Positions 7,734 through 15,563 of a stretch of 18,752 nt of DNA are shown here, one piece after another; positions within the stretch are counted from its first letter, which is position 1; each line of letters starts with the position of its first letter. Below the pieces are notes generated by a model. That model was given only the letters and a program-made list of their open reading frames with translations, searched no databases and was not told where the DNA came from. The translations under genes and the position numbers were made by a program. The stretch comes from Deltaproteobacteria bacterium RIFOXYA12_FULL_61_11 (GTDB lineage: Bacteria > Bdellovibrionota_F > JAHFAK01 > YA12-FULL-61-11): assembly GCA_001799195.1 (NCBI GenBank), contig MGSU01000030.1:367-19118 (forward strand), given 5' to 3'.

Positions 7734-8141
7734 GCGATCCTCCCCACGTCCCACTCGTCGACCCTAGCATGGCTGCATCGCCGAGGACCAGCGAGGAGAC
7801 CGGCTGGACGTAACCCTTCATTCATAACGAGGTAAGGGGTCCTGTCACCTCTCACACCGACGCCGCTGCATCCTGCGCGGCGCTGGAGGTCCGCATCCAT
7901 GCGGTCGCCCCCACCATGCTCATCCTTGCGCCCGATGGTGCGGCATCCTGCGCACCACTTGGAGGTGTGCATCCTTGCACCCACCGTGGCGGGGGACCCC
8001 CGTCGGTGCCACCCCAACGTGGTGACGAACAACCATCAATCCACTCTGCGACTGAAGGGTTACGGCTGGACCAATCTTGCCATCCGGGGTCCGACGTGCT
8101 AGGGCACCGGTCATGCGGAACGCTCACCCGGGGGAGAAACC
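7734..8141. other. 408-base intergenic region between divergent genes
   Basis: Contains no convincing protein gene; open frames here disagree with each other and have no ribosome sites. Besides the GGA-hairpin array it holds a very GC-rich stem (about 7985-8009: CGGGG-GTC-CCCCG on the minus strand, enclosed by CACCG/CGGTG), a CCAGC/GCTGG stem near 7788-7806, and the ribosome site GGGGGAG for the plus-strand gene at 8142. No clear sigma70 promoter was seen for either direction. Confidence 0.6.
7829..7980 (-). ncRNA. CsrB/RsmZ-like array of GGA-loop hairpins (candidate sRNA or leader)
   Basis: Read on the minus strand, five short hairpins follow each other with GGA (complement of 7972-4, 7946-8, 7923-5, 7896-8, 7871-3) at the tip, spaced 23-27 bases. 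Four are clean: GTGCA-AGGA-TGCAC, GGTGCG...CGCACC, CCGCA-TGGA-TGCGG and CGCCGC...GCGGCG. The third (CACCAT...ATGGTG) competes with its neighbour for the same bases and is weaker. A sixth, GAGGT...ACCTC (7829-7851), shows ACAGGAC in its loop. Stems differ while the loop core GCA(A)GGATG is constant, which points to selection on an RNA. The core fits the known CsrA-binding consensus (CARGGAUG in a hairpin). No promoter or T-tract terminator was recognised, so it may be a free sRNA or the leader of the 7374-7733 gene. Confidence 0.5.
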
Positions 8142-9245
8142 ATGCAGGACCGATTGACCCGCCTCGCCGACGTTTTAGTACACTATTCGCTCGCGGTCTC
8201 CCCAGGACAATTGGTCCGCATCAAGGCCCCGGCAATAGCCCTACCCTTGGTAGAACGGGTCTATAGAGCCGTGCTGACCTCCGGCGGCCACCCGTATTAC
8301 ACCGCCGAACAGGAGCAACTCCGCGAAGCCCTGCTGCGGCACGGAAGCGAAAAACAGATTGCTTATGTCTCGGAACTCGAGCGTCGCGAGGTCGGGTGCA
8401 TCGACGCGATGATCACCATCGGCGCGCCGGAGAACACCAAGTTCCTCTCCACGGTCGCCCCCGAGCGTTTGGCCCTGGAACGCTCCTCGAGGCAGGAGCA
8501 ATTCAAGACCATGCTCGCCCGCATGGCCAGCGGCGAGGTGGCTTGGGTCGGCACCGTGTACCCGGTTCCGGCCTTGGCCCAGGACGCCGAATTGTCACTC
8601 GAGGAGTTTGCTGCCTTCTACGACCAGGCCTGTTTCCTCGATTGTCCCGACCCGGTGGAGGCCTGGCAGAGCCTCTCTCGCCGGCAGGCGGCGATGATCG
8701 AACGTTTGACCCCGGTCAAGCACCTTCACCTCAAGGCCCCGGGCACCGACCTGCAACTCGAGGTCACCGGGAGGCGCTGGATCAACTGCGACGGAAAACG
8801 CAACTTCCCGGACGGCGAAGTCTTCACCGGACCGCTCGAGACCTCGGCCGAGGGCGTGATCAGCTTCAGCTTCCCCGCCTGCTACCTGGGCAAAGAGGTC
8901 GAGGGAGTGCGCTTGACCTTCAAGGACGGCAAGGTGCGGGAAGCGACCGCGACGAAGCACCAGGATTACCTCGAGCGCATGCTCGCTCTGGACGAGGGGG
9001 CCTCGAGGATCGGCGAGTTGGCCTTCGGCACCAACGAACGGGTCACCCGTTTCTGCCGCAACATCCTCTTCGACGAGAAGATCGGCGGCACCATGCACCT
9101 GGCCCTGGGGGCCAGCTTGCCCGAATCCGGCGGGCTCAATCACTCGGCTCTGCATTGGGACATGGTCTGCGACCTGCGCCGGGGCGGTGAGGTCTGGGCC
9201 GACGGCACGCTCCTCGTCCGCGACGGGACCTTCCTGCTCTCATGA
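8142..9245 (+). CDS. M29-family aminopeptidase (AmpS/AmpT-like)
   Basis: A 367-residue cytosolic metallo-aminopeptidase expected to remove N-terminal residues from peptides. Family landmarks are present: NFPDGEVFTGP (Glu226), GELAFGTN (Glu292, 66 residues later, as in the family), the DEKIGGTMHLALG segment (His319) and SALHWDMVCDL (His338, Asp340). These are the expected metal ligands. One oddity: family members have a Tyr in the sequence following the third ligand (typically S/A-Y-P-E-T-G), considered catalytic, but here it reads SLPESG, with Leu326. The length is slightly short for the family, whose members have about 370-410 residues. GGGGGAGAAACC precedes the ATG. The stop overlaps the next gene by ATGA. 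Confidence 0.88.
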   Translation: MQDRLTRLADVLVHYSLAVSPGQLVRIKAPAIALPLVERVYRAVLTSGGHPYYTAEQEQLREALLRHGSEKQIAYVSELERREVGCIDAMITIGAPENTKFLSTVAPERLALERSSRQEQFKTMLARMASGEVAWVGTVYPVPALAQDAELSLEEFAAFYDQACFLDCPDPVEAWQSLSRRQAAMIERLTPVKHLHLKAPGTDLQLEVTGRRWINCDGKRNFPDGEVFTGPLETSAEGVISFSFPACYLGKEVEGVRLTFKDGKVREATATKHQDYLERMLALDEGASRIGELAFGTNERVTRFCRNILFDEKIGGTMHLALGASLPESGGLNHSALHWDMVCDLRRGGEVWADGTLLVRDGTFLLS

Positions 9246-10699
9246 ACCGAGGGGCCGCGACGCCTCGGCACCTCGCCACGGCCGTCCTGCTCTGCTGCTG
9301 TCTCGGTCTCGGGTTCCTGCGCCTGGGCATCGACGACCTCTACTGGCACGTGGTCACCGGCAGGCAAATCCTCGCCACAGGAACCCTTCTCGACACCGAG
9401 GTTTTCTCCTACACCCTGGAGGGTCGGCCGGTCGGGATCCACTCCCCTCTCTTTCAACTCCTCGTCGCCACGATGGAAGCCTTCGCCGGTCTCCCCGGCC
9501 TGCAACTCCTCCACGCAGGTCTCTTGTTCCTCCTGGCCCTGCTCCTGCGGCGTTCCCTCATGGCCCATGGCTGGGGCAACCTCCAAGCCCCGGCTCTCGT
9601 CCTCCTGGTACTGGTACTCTCGAGACCGCAGCTCGGCCTCCATCCGCAGCTCTTCCAGGCCTTCGGCCTCGTGCTCTTCCTCGCCTTGCGAAGGGACGGC
9701 CACCTCCCGTGGCCGAGGGCCCTTTTCGTCGCCTCCGCGGTAGGGACTTTTGCCTGGGGACTCTTCCATCCCTCCTACCCCCTGGCCCTGGCCCTGGCGG
9801 CCTTGCTCTTTCTCGACTTACCCCACCGGCCGCGCGTCGCCGCGGAGAGTCTGTTCGCGCTCGCCGCAGGGCTCCTCTGTGCGCTCCTCGGACTCGCCGC
9901 GGTGCACCCCTCGATCCTGACCAACGTCTACCACCATCTCGACGCCGAGGTGATGCGCAACCTCGTTGGCTACTGGCAGCCCCTTCTGCCCTCTGCGCTG
10001 GCCGATAGCCATGGCCTGGCCACCCTGCTCGCGCTCCTGCTCCTGGGGGTTCCTGCCGCCTTTGCTCCGTGGTACTCAGAGAAAGGAAGCAGACGTTGGA
10101 CCGGCACCGTACTGCTGGTCCTCTGCTTCACCATGACCTTCTATGGATTGCGGTTCTATCCCCTCGCCTTGCTCGCCGCGGCCATGCTGCTCCCCTGTCC
10201 GAGTTGGTTCCAATGCTCTCGACCTTGGAGAGAGGTCCTGCTCTGGACCACGACCTCCCTCGCCGTTGTTGCTACCTGGTACGGCACTCCCCTCCGGCCA
10301 GGACTCGGTCTAGACCGTGCCCTCGTGCCGGTGAACGCGGTCGAACGTCTCCCCGAACTCTGCCCGAAGGTCAGGCTTTTCAATGCCTATAACTATGGTG
10401 GGTATCTCCTCTACCGAATCTGGCCCGAGTACCAGGTCTTCATCGACCCGCGCAGCAGCCAGGTCTATCCCGACGCTTTCCTGGCCGAGTTCTCGAGGTG
10501 CTACCGCGATCCGGGCTTCTTCGAGGAACTCGCCGCCCAATGGGAAATTCGCTGCACCCTGCTACCGGCCCGTTCTCCGGTCAGCCAACTGCTCCTCGGC
10601 CACCTCGATAAGTCGGGACACTGGGAACGCGTCTATCGCGACGAGGTCGCGATACTGCACCGGCGCCTCGAACCGCCTCAGCGGGTTTCGAACCAGTAA
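9242..10699 (+). CDS. Multi-pass membrane protein, GT-C glycosyltransferase-like
   Basis: A 485-residue integral membrane protein with many hydrophobic segments across about residues 11-360 and a soluble C-terminal domain. After the first membrane helix it has DDLYWHVVTGRQI, like the D-D/L-W-x-H-L-x-T-G-R motif common in uncharacterised GT-C (dolichyl-phosphate-mannose transferase-like) proteins; the acidic pair would be catalytic in that fold. The C-terminal domain carries NAYNYGGYLLYRIWPEY and VFIDPRSSQVYP, typical of the same uncharacterised group. It begins inside the aminopeptidase stop (ATGA), so the two are translationally coupled. Its last 22 bases overlap the 3' end of the convergent radical SAM gene. 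Sugar and acceptor are unknown. Confidence 0.7.
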   Translation: MNRGAATPRHLATAVLLCCCLGLGFLRLGIDDLYWHVVTGRQILATGTLLDTEVFSYTLEGRPVGIHSPLFQLLVATMEAFAGLPGLQLLHAGLLFLLALLLRRSLMAHGWGNLQAPALVLLVLVLSRPQLGLHPQLFQAFGLVLFLALRRDGHLPWPRALFVASAVGTFAWGLFHPSYPLALALAALLFLDLPHRPRVAAESLFALAAGLLCALLGLAAVHPSILTNVYHHLDAEVMRNLVGYWQPLLPSALADSHGLATLLALLLLGVPAAFAPWYSEKGSRRWTGTVLLVLCFTMTFYGLRFYPLALLAAAMLLPCPSWFQCSRPWREVLLWTTTSLAVVATWYGTPLRPGLGLDRALVPVNAVERLPELCPKVRLFNAYNYGGYLLYRIWPEYQVFIDPRSSQVYPDAFLAEFSRCYRDPGFFEELAAQWEIRCTLLPARSPVSQLLLGHLDKSGHWERVYRDEVAILHRRLEPPQRVSNQ

Positions 10700-12294
10700 C
10701 GGTACAATCGTCCAGGCCCCCCGTCCCGGCGCAGGGCATGCCCGGCGAACACCTGGTCGTTGTAGGTCCGCACCTCGCGCCGCAACTTTTCGCCCAGGGT
10801 CTCTGGAGTCAAGCCGTCGAGTCGGTCGAGCAGGTCTTCGGTACGCCGGAGGAACTCGAGGCGTTCGCCTGCAATGGCCGTGGGCAAACGGCCGGTGGCT
10901 ACTTTATGCTCGACCATGGCCGCGGCTGCCCGGTAGCACGTCGGCACGAAACGCTCGCGAGAGAGCCAGCGGGTCTCGTAGTTGAGGCCATCGCGCCAGT
11001 GCAGCCGGGTCAAGGCCCGAGCATAGCCGTCGAGGTCCCGATAGAAGAGACGGTACCCGAACTTTTCCGGTTGGTCGTGGAACACGGAACCGGGATCGAG
11101 GAAGGGTCGCATCGGGCAGAGGAACACGTCCAGGGGGCGACCGGCATGCCGCTCGAGCAGGACGCGGCCGTACCCAGCCTCGGCCAAGGCTCCTGCCTCG
11201 GTCTGGTAGGGCAGCCCGAGCATGAGATAGATTTCGACCACCGCTCCCGGCACCAGGGAGAAGACCTGGTCCAACCAGGCCTCCAACTCGCGCTCTCCGT
11301 ATTCCCCCCGCCCACACAAGGCCCTGATCCGCGGGTCGTGACTGTCCAGGGTCACTTCGAGGAGCGGTCTGACGGACGAACGGCCGAGGAGCCGCAAATG
11401 CTCCTCGGAGAGCAAGCGATGTACGGTCAGGTGCAGGGTGCGCACGTCTCCGGATTCGAGCACCGGCAAGACTGCGGCGAGCAGGTCTTTGTCCTCGAAC
11501 CAGTGCTGAAGGGCCACGACCCGTTTGCGCTTTGCCGGATGGGCTGCGATGGAGGCAAGTTCGCGCAAGAAGGCAGGTCGTGCCTTGGGCGCGAAACCCG
11601 CCTCCACGCCGAGGTGTTTCGCCGCGGCCGCTCTGCCTCCTCCGCAGTACCCGCAGGAATACTCGCAACCGACCCCCGAGAGGGTCAGGAAGAAATTGAC
11701 CTCGGGAGCCACGGACGTCCAATCGAGCTCGGCGTCATAGCACCGGATACGCGGCAGGGTTCCATCCCCCGCACCGGGACCACGTAGCCCGAGAGCGAGG
11801 TCCAGGCGACCTCGTCCGAGCAGCGCCGCCAACCCGGGGATCGGATCGAGCCCTGCGAGCACGTAGGATATTCCGGTCCTGCCGAGCAACTCGTCGCGAA
11901 GGTGGGTCGCGGCCAACCCACCGACGACGAGGGGGATGTCGGGATGCAGTTCGGCGAGCAGTTCGCAGAGGGCCAGCACCCCCTGCGCATGGGCCAGCCA
12001 CTGGAACCCGACCCCGAAGAGCCGCGGACGGCAGGTTCTCAGGAGGCCGGGGAGGTCGAGCCCCGGTTCGCAGAGCATCCTCGTCGCCAGGTTGAGGATC
12101 GTCGTCCGAAAACCGTGACGGGCAAGCCCGGCCGCGATGGCGTGGAAGCCGATCGGGTGCATCTCGAAGATCGGCGAGACCGAGACCGCGTCGCCGTCGC
12201 TCAGACAGGCGAAGAGGATGTCGTCGCGCCGCCGGAAGTCGAGCACCGCGGGGGGGTGGAGGAGGAGCAGGTCGGGTTGCTCCGCGCTGCTCAT
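10678..12294 (-). CDS. B12-binding-domain radical SAM protein
   Basis: A 538-residue protein. The N-terminus (about 7-160: LLLLHPPAVLDFRRR, FEMHPIGFHAI, PLVVGGLAAT) is a cobalamin-binding-type Rossmann domain. The radical SAM cluster motif is C-x3-C-x2-C: Cys210, Cys214, Cys217 in GVGCEYSCGYCGGG. Such enzymes make methyl transfers or ring and chain rearrangements using SAM and often B12. The opening resembles the family I recall as TIGR04190 (Ta0216-like), whose substrate is not known to me. The frame is open far upstream, but the ATG at 12294, two bases after the acyl carrier protein stop and with AAGGA before it, is the sensible start. Last gene of the minus operon; it may modify the acyl group or the glycan handled by its neighbours. 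Confidence 0.82.
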   Translation of the reverse strand: MSSAEQPDLLLLHPPAVLDFRRRDDILFACLSDGDAVSVSPIFEMHPIGFHAIAAGLARHGFRTTILNLATRMLCEPGLDLPGLLRTCRPRLFGVGFQWLAHAQGVLALCELLAELHPDIPLVVGGLAATHLRDELLGRTGISYVLAGLDPIPGLAALLGRGRLDLALGLRGPGAGDGTLPRIRCYDAELDWTSVAPEVNFFLTLSGVGCEYSCGYCGGGRAAAAKHLGVEAGFAPKARPAFLRELASIAAHPAKRKRVVALQHWFEDKDLLAAVLPVLESGDVRTLHLTVHRLLSEEHLRLLGRSSVRPLLEVTLDSHDPRIRALCGRGEYGERELEAWLDQVFSLVPGAVVEIYLMLGLPYQTEAGALAEAGYGRVLLERHAGRPLDVFLCPMRPFLDPGSVFHDQPEKFGYRLFYRDLDGYARALTRLHWRDGLNYETRWLSRERFVPTCYRAAAAMVEHKVATGRLPTAIAGERLEFLRRTEDLLDRLDGLTPETLGEKLRREVRTYNDQVFAGHALRRDGGPGRLYRYWFETR

Positions 12295-12296
12295 CT

Positions 12297-12548
12297 TCAG
12301 CGGTCCTTGCCCTGAGCCTCGACCAGAGCCGCGATCTGCGCAATGGTATCGAAGCTGGCGAGGGAGAGGTCCTTCATCCCGAGGCGGACCCCGAAGCGGC
12401 GCTCGACAAACAAGAGGACTTTGATCAGGGCAAGGGAATCCAGCACTCCGGCCTCGAATAGAGACAGGTTCTCGTCCAGGGCCGGGAACCCGGGCAACAG
12501 ATCCTCCCTGATGTAGCGGCTGAGCACAGTGCTGACACTCTCGTCCAT
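12297..12548 (-). CDS. Acyl carrier protein (DltC-like size)
   Basis: An 83-residue carrier protein with the phosphopantetheine site in AGVLDSLALIKVLL (Ser38), an acidic helix and a typical four-helix length. The carrier would hold an acyl or aminoacyl group as a thioester on Ser38. The strong AGGAGG overlaps the TAG stop of the upstream MBOAT gene, so the two should be translated together. An MBOAT followed by a small carrier recalls dltB-dltC, but no adenylating enzyme (DltA-like) lies in the window, so loading must come from elsewhere. Confidence 0.85.
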   Translation of the reverse strand: MDESVSTVLSRYIREDLLPGFPALDENLSLFEAGVLDSLALIKVLLFVERRFGVRLGMKDLSLASFDTIAQIAALVEAQGKDR

Positions 12549-12557
12549 GCGAACCTC

Positions 12558-14057
12558 CTAGAATTGGATATAGATGAAACGCTGACTGAAGGATGCCCCG
12601 GCCTGCAGGGCGAAGAAAAAGAGACAACAATAGAACGGCACCTGCCGGTAGAAGCCCCAGCGGGTCACATAGAGTTCGTCCCCACCGCGGTACTGGAAGA
12701 ACTCGTGGGTGAAGAAGAGGATGAGGCCGAGGCCGACGTACCACCATTCCGAGGTCCCCATCGCCCTGAAGTCGAACCCTCCTGCAAGTCCGGCGACCAT
12801 GCGCTGGAGCTGTGGAAACGAGGTCGGTCGGACCATGACGAAGATGGAGACCAGGAGGTGGAGGACCACCAGTCTGTTGAGGGGCCGGGCCAGGAGCTCG
12901 GCCCAACGGGGCAGCCATCCCGCGGTCGCTCTGGTCAGCAGTCCCGCGACCCCGTCGTACAGGGCGAACATACCATAGAGGTACGGCCCCATGACCAGGA
13001 AATTGAAACTGGCCCCATGCCAGAAGCTGAACAGGGTCATGGTCGCAAGACCGGCCAGCACGTTGCCGAGCAGCAAGGCTCCTCTCGCGCTCAAGCCCCA
13101 TCGTCCCTGCAGCCGTCCGCCCAACCAGAAGAGGAGAGGATAATGGACGTGCCGGGTGATCCAGGTCGAGAGGGTGATATGCCAGCGGCGGAAGAACTCC
13201 CGGGGCCGGGCCGAGAAGAAGGGCAGGTTGAAGTTGGCCGACAACTGCACGCCGAAGAGGGCGGCGCTGCCGCGGGCCAGGTCGGTATACCCCGAGAAGT
13301 CGCAGTACATCTGCAGGGACCAGGCATAGCAAGCGAGCAGCACTTCTGCACCGGAGGGAGCCGGGGCGGCGAAAACCCTGTCCACGAAGTCGGCCAAGGT
13401 ATCGGCCATCACGACCTTCTTGAACAAACCGTAGGTGAGCAGGTAGAGAGCCCGGGAACAGGCGGCACCATCGAGCCCGCGCAATCCTTGGAGTTGGGGG
13501 AGGAGCGTGCCTGCACGCTCGATGGGACCGCACAGGAGCTGGGGGAAGAAACTCACGAACAGGGCGAAATCGACGGGTTGGCGGCAGGGTTTGACCCTCC
13601 CCTGGTAGCAGTCGAGGATATAGCCGACTTTCTGGAAGGTGTAATAGCTAAGCCCCAAGGGGACGATCAGATGCAGTGCCGAACATGACGGCGCCAACCC
13701 GATCGGTGAGAGCAACAGCGCCAGCCCCTCGCAGAAAAAACCGAGGTACTTGAAGAGCAGCAAACACCCCAGGTTGATCGTGAGGCTCAGCCCGAGCAGG
13801 AAGCGGCGCCGGCCGGCCTCCTCCATCTCCAGCCCACAGTAGTAATCGACCGCGGTCGAGCCGAGGAGCAAAGCCGCGAACCGTGGGTCCCAGCTCAGAT
13901 AGAAGGCATAGCTCACGAGGAGCAAGTAACCGTTGCGCAGCCGCCGGGGGAGAAGCCAGTGCCCTCCAACCGCGAGGGGTAGGGCCAAAAGGTAGGCCGG
14001 CGAACTGAACAGGTAGAGCGGACCGAGGTTTTGCCAAGCGGCGTAGAGGTCGTTCAT
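12558..14057 (-). CDS. MBOAT-family membrane O-acyltransferase (DltB/AlgI-like)
   Basis: A 499-residue multi-pass protein that should move an acyl group from a cytoplasmic donor to an acceptor across the membrane. Family marks: LGLSYYTFQKVGYILDCYQG (about 134-152), FFPQLLCGPIER (170-181), YCDFSGYTDLARG, RRWHITLSTW (290-299) and the invariant His347 in FSFWHGASFNFLV. Length and motif order fit AlgI/DltB/PatA relatives. The ATG at 14057 is the only start that gives the normal N-terminus; GGGGA lies about nine bases upstream. It follows a lipoprotein gene by 16 bases and is coupled to an acyl carrier protein, suggesting ACP-bound rather than acetyl-CoA donor. Confidence 0.92.
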   Translation of the reverse strand: MNDLYAAWQNLGPLYLFSSPAYLLALPLAVGGHWLLPRRLRNGYLLLVSYAFYLSWDPRFAALLLGSTAVDYYCGLEMEEAGRRRFLLGLSLTINLGCLLLFKYLGFFCEGLALLLSPIGLAPSCSALHLIVPLGLSYYTFQKVGYILDCYQGRVKPCRQPVDFALFVSFFPQLLCGPIERAGTLLPQLQGLRGLDGAACSRALYLLTYGLFKKVVMADTLADFVDRVFAAPAPSGAEVLLACYAWSLQMYCDFSGYTDLARGSAALFGVQLSANFNLPFFSARPREFFRRWHITLSTWITRHVHYPLLFWLGGRLQGRWGLSARGALLLGNVLAGLATMTLFSFWHGASFNFLVMGPYLYGMFALYDGVAGLLTRATAGWLPRWAELLARPLNRLVVLHLLVSIFVMVRPTSFPQLQRMVAGLAGGFDFRAMGTSEWWYVGLGLILFFTHEFFQYRGGDELYVTRWGFYRQVPFYCCLFFFALQAGASFSQRFIYIQF

Positions 14058-14073
14058 TCGGCTGGTCCCCAAC

Positions 14074-14475
14074 TCATTCCCGGCGCCGGAGCGCGAGTTG
14101 GAGGAACCCGTGATCCCCGAGAGTACCGTCGGCGCGGACCATGCGCCACCGCAGCTCAAGGGAGCGCCCGTCGAGTAGGCCTTCGTAGCGGTACTCGTAG
14201 CCGCCGCGAGGTTCGACGAAGCTCAGCTTGGAACCGATCATTTCCCCGCGGACCTCGCTCCGCCGCCCGAGTGCTGGGAGTTCCAACACGGCGTTGAAGG
14301 TGGAACCGGAGACCCCGAGCACGCGCAGGTCGGCCTCGAACACGTCGGGGGCGTTGGCGGCGCGGAGCTGCCCGCTGAACAGCGTCCCGGGACCGAAACG
14401 AGGCTCTTCGGGGCAAGCCGTAAGCAGCAGCATCCATCCCAGGAACCACGTTGTTACCGGTACCTTGCAAAGCAT
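14074..14475 (-). CDS. Small lipoprotein, beta-rich, unknown function
   Basis: A 133-residue protein with a lipoprotein signal MLCKVPVTTWFLGWMLLLTAC; the lipobox LTAC places the lipidated Cys at residue 21. The rest is polar, with alternating hydrophobic residues (TFNAVLELPALG, KLSFVEPRGGYEYRYEG) suggesting a small beta-barrel or sandwich. AGGA precedes the ATG. First gene of the minus operon, 16 bases before the MBOAT gene. It may be an accessory part of the acylation machinery, but this rests on position alone. Confidence 0.7.
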   Translation of the reverse strand: MLCKVPVTTWFLGWMLLLTACPEEPRFGPGTLFSGQLRAANAPDVFEADLRVLGVSGSTFNAVLELPALGRRSEVRGEMIGSKLSFVEPRGGYEYRYEGLLDGRSLELRWRMVRADGTLGDHGFLQLALRRRE

Positions 14476-14706
14476 TGCGTTCCTGCCGCCTCGAGGGTTG
14501 TCCCGAACGGTTCATTCTGAGCCAGGGGCGGCGCTATTGCAACCCTCCCGCAGTGCGCAGCTCGAGTATCGTTCTTTCCTGTGCAAGCTCGTTGCACAGA
14601 GGTTGAGTCACGAACACCTGCAGCATCACCGCGCCTCTTTCCATGTTGCGGGTACTGCGCTACCTTTGAGGTTATAGAATTTTCCTTTCCTGGGAGCACT
14701 GCACCC
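14476..14706. promoter_or_regulatory. Divergent control region of the acyltransferase operon and SGNH gene
   Basis: 231 bases between the two divergent lipoprotein genes. It contains an operator-like perfect repeat TGTGCAA-GCTCG-TTGCACA (14580-14598) and a wider inverted pair GAGGGTTG (14493-14500) / CAACCCTC (14540-14547). An AT-rich GGTTATAGAATTTTCC about 30 bases before the SGNH ATG could hold its -10 element. No RNA gene seen. Confidence 0.45.
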
Positions 14707-15456
14707 ATGGTCCGCCAACTCCCCCTGCTGCTCCTCATCCTCGGCTGTGCGCTCGAGAGCATTTCCGTGGAGGACCCACCCTCACCTCCGATCTCCACGG
14801 CGCCGGTCCGGCCGACCCCCGTACTTCCGGCACCACCCACGCCAGTAACCGAGCCCTCGATCGATCCCGTCGAACCCGACCCGGTGCCCGCCGCAAAGCC
14901 CTGCACCGAGGTCGCACATATCGGCGACAGCCTCTCGGCCTACTGCAAGGACTCGATCACCTCGGCCTATACCCAGGTCGGCGCCAGCGCGGTGATCTCT
15001 GCGTACGGAGGGCGCGCGGTTTTGCAGAAGCTCAAGGACGACCCCGAAACCGGGAAGAACGCGGCGCTGCGCCTTCGCGGGGACGGGTTCACGGGGTGCT
15101 GGGTTGTAGCCCTGGGTACCAACGACGCCGCCAACATCGCCGCCGGCGCCAATTACTCCCATGGAAAAGTCATCGACGAGATGCTCACCGCGATCGACCC
15201 CGCCAAGACCGCCCGGGTGCTCTGGGTGAACGTCCACACCACCAGGACCGAAGGGTATAATGCCAATGCTGAGATGCAGAAGTTCAACCGGGCCCTGGAA
15301 GAGGCCCCTGCGCGCTGGCCGAACCTCCGCGTCTTCGACTGGGCCTCGGTCGCGGCCTCCGGCGTGGCACCTTACGCCGACGGCATCCACCACACCGGCG
15401 CCGGATCGAACGTGCGCAACGAGCGCGTCGCTCAGGCCCTCCAAAAGGCTTTCTGA
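14707..15456 (+). CDS. SGNH/GDSL-hydrolase lipoprotein
   Basis: A 249-residue lipoprotein: signal MVRQLPLLLLILGC with lipidated Cys14, a Pro-rich spacer (about 24-62), then an SGNH esterase domain. Block I is HIGDSLS (Ser75), block II YGGRAV (Gly101/102), block III GTNDA (Asn139), block V DGIHHT (Asp225, His228), so all catalytic residues are present. Such enzymes add or remove acyl groups on envelope glycans or lipids outside the cytoplasmic membrane; MBOAT proteins often work with an SGNH partner (AlgJ/AlgX, DltD). It is divergent from the MBOAT operon. GGGAG lies about ten bases before the ATG. The frame is open upstream, but the lipoprotein signal fixes this start. Confidence 0.88.
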   Translation: MVRQLPLLLLILGCALESISVEDPPSPPISTAPVRPTPVLPAPPTPVTEPSIDPVEPDPVPAAKPCTEVAHIGDSLSAYCKDSITSAYTQVGASAVISAYGGRAVLQKLKDDPETGKNAALRLRGDGFTGCWVVALGTNDAANIAAGANYSHGKVIDEMLTAIDPAKTARVLWVNVHTTRTEGYNANAEMQKFNRALEEAPARWPNLRVFDWASVAASGVAPYADGIHHTGAGSNVRNERVAQALQKAF

Positions 15457-15491
15457 GCCGAACACACGCAGGGAAGCGGGGCTATCTTCGA

Positions 15492-15516
15492 TACTTTGGA
15501 GATGCAATCCGAAGTA
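15492..15516. repeat. Conserved-loop hairpin, copy 1
   Basis: Stem TACTTTGGA / TCCGAAGTA (9 pairs, one G-T) with loop GATGCAA. It lies 36 bases after the SGNH gene stop. The loop and inner stem (GGAG-A/T-TGCAATCCGAA) match the larger palindrome at 17379-17425: 18 of 21 bases agree, while outer stem bases differ. Confidence 0.55.
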
Positions 15517-15563
15517 GGTTGGAAACCGGCACGTGGGTGCCCCTCGCGAGTTCCGGGGAGTAG

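Noticed and set aside
7861-7985. CRISPR array
   Set aside because: Units are only about 25 bases long, their stems differ and there are no spacers; the pattern fits hairpins with a fixed loop.
7916-8266. Plus-strand protein gene before the aminopeptidase
   Set aside because: It lies over the hairpin array, has no ribosome site and overlaps the real aminopeptidase start out of frame.
10738-11787. 349-codon plus-strand frame
   Set aside because: It is antisense to the radical SAM gene, which has clear motifs; this frame has none.
10678-13533. A single 951-residue minus-strand protein
   Set aside because: The part upstream of 12294 runs through the MBOAT and carrier genes in another frame and is Arg/Pro-rich without family features; the radical SAM domain begins at 12294.
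12564-13688. 374-codon plus-strand frame
   Set aside because: Acidic shadow of the MBOAT gene; the MBOAT motifs on the other strand are decisive.
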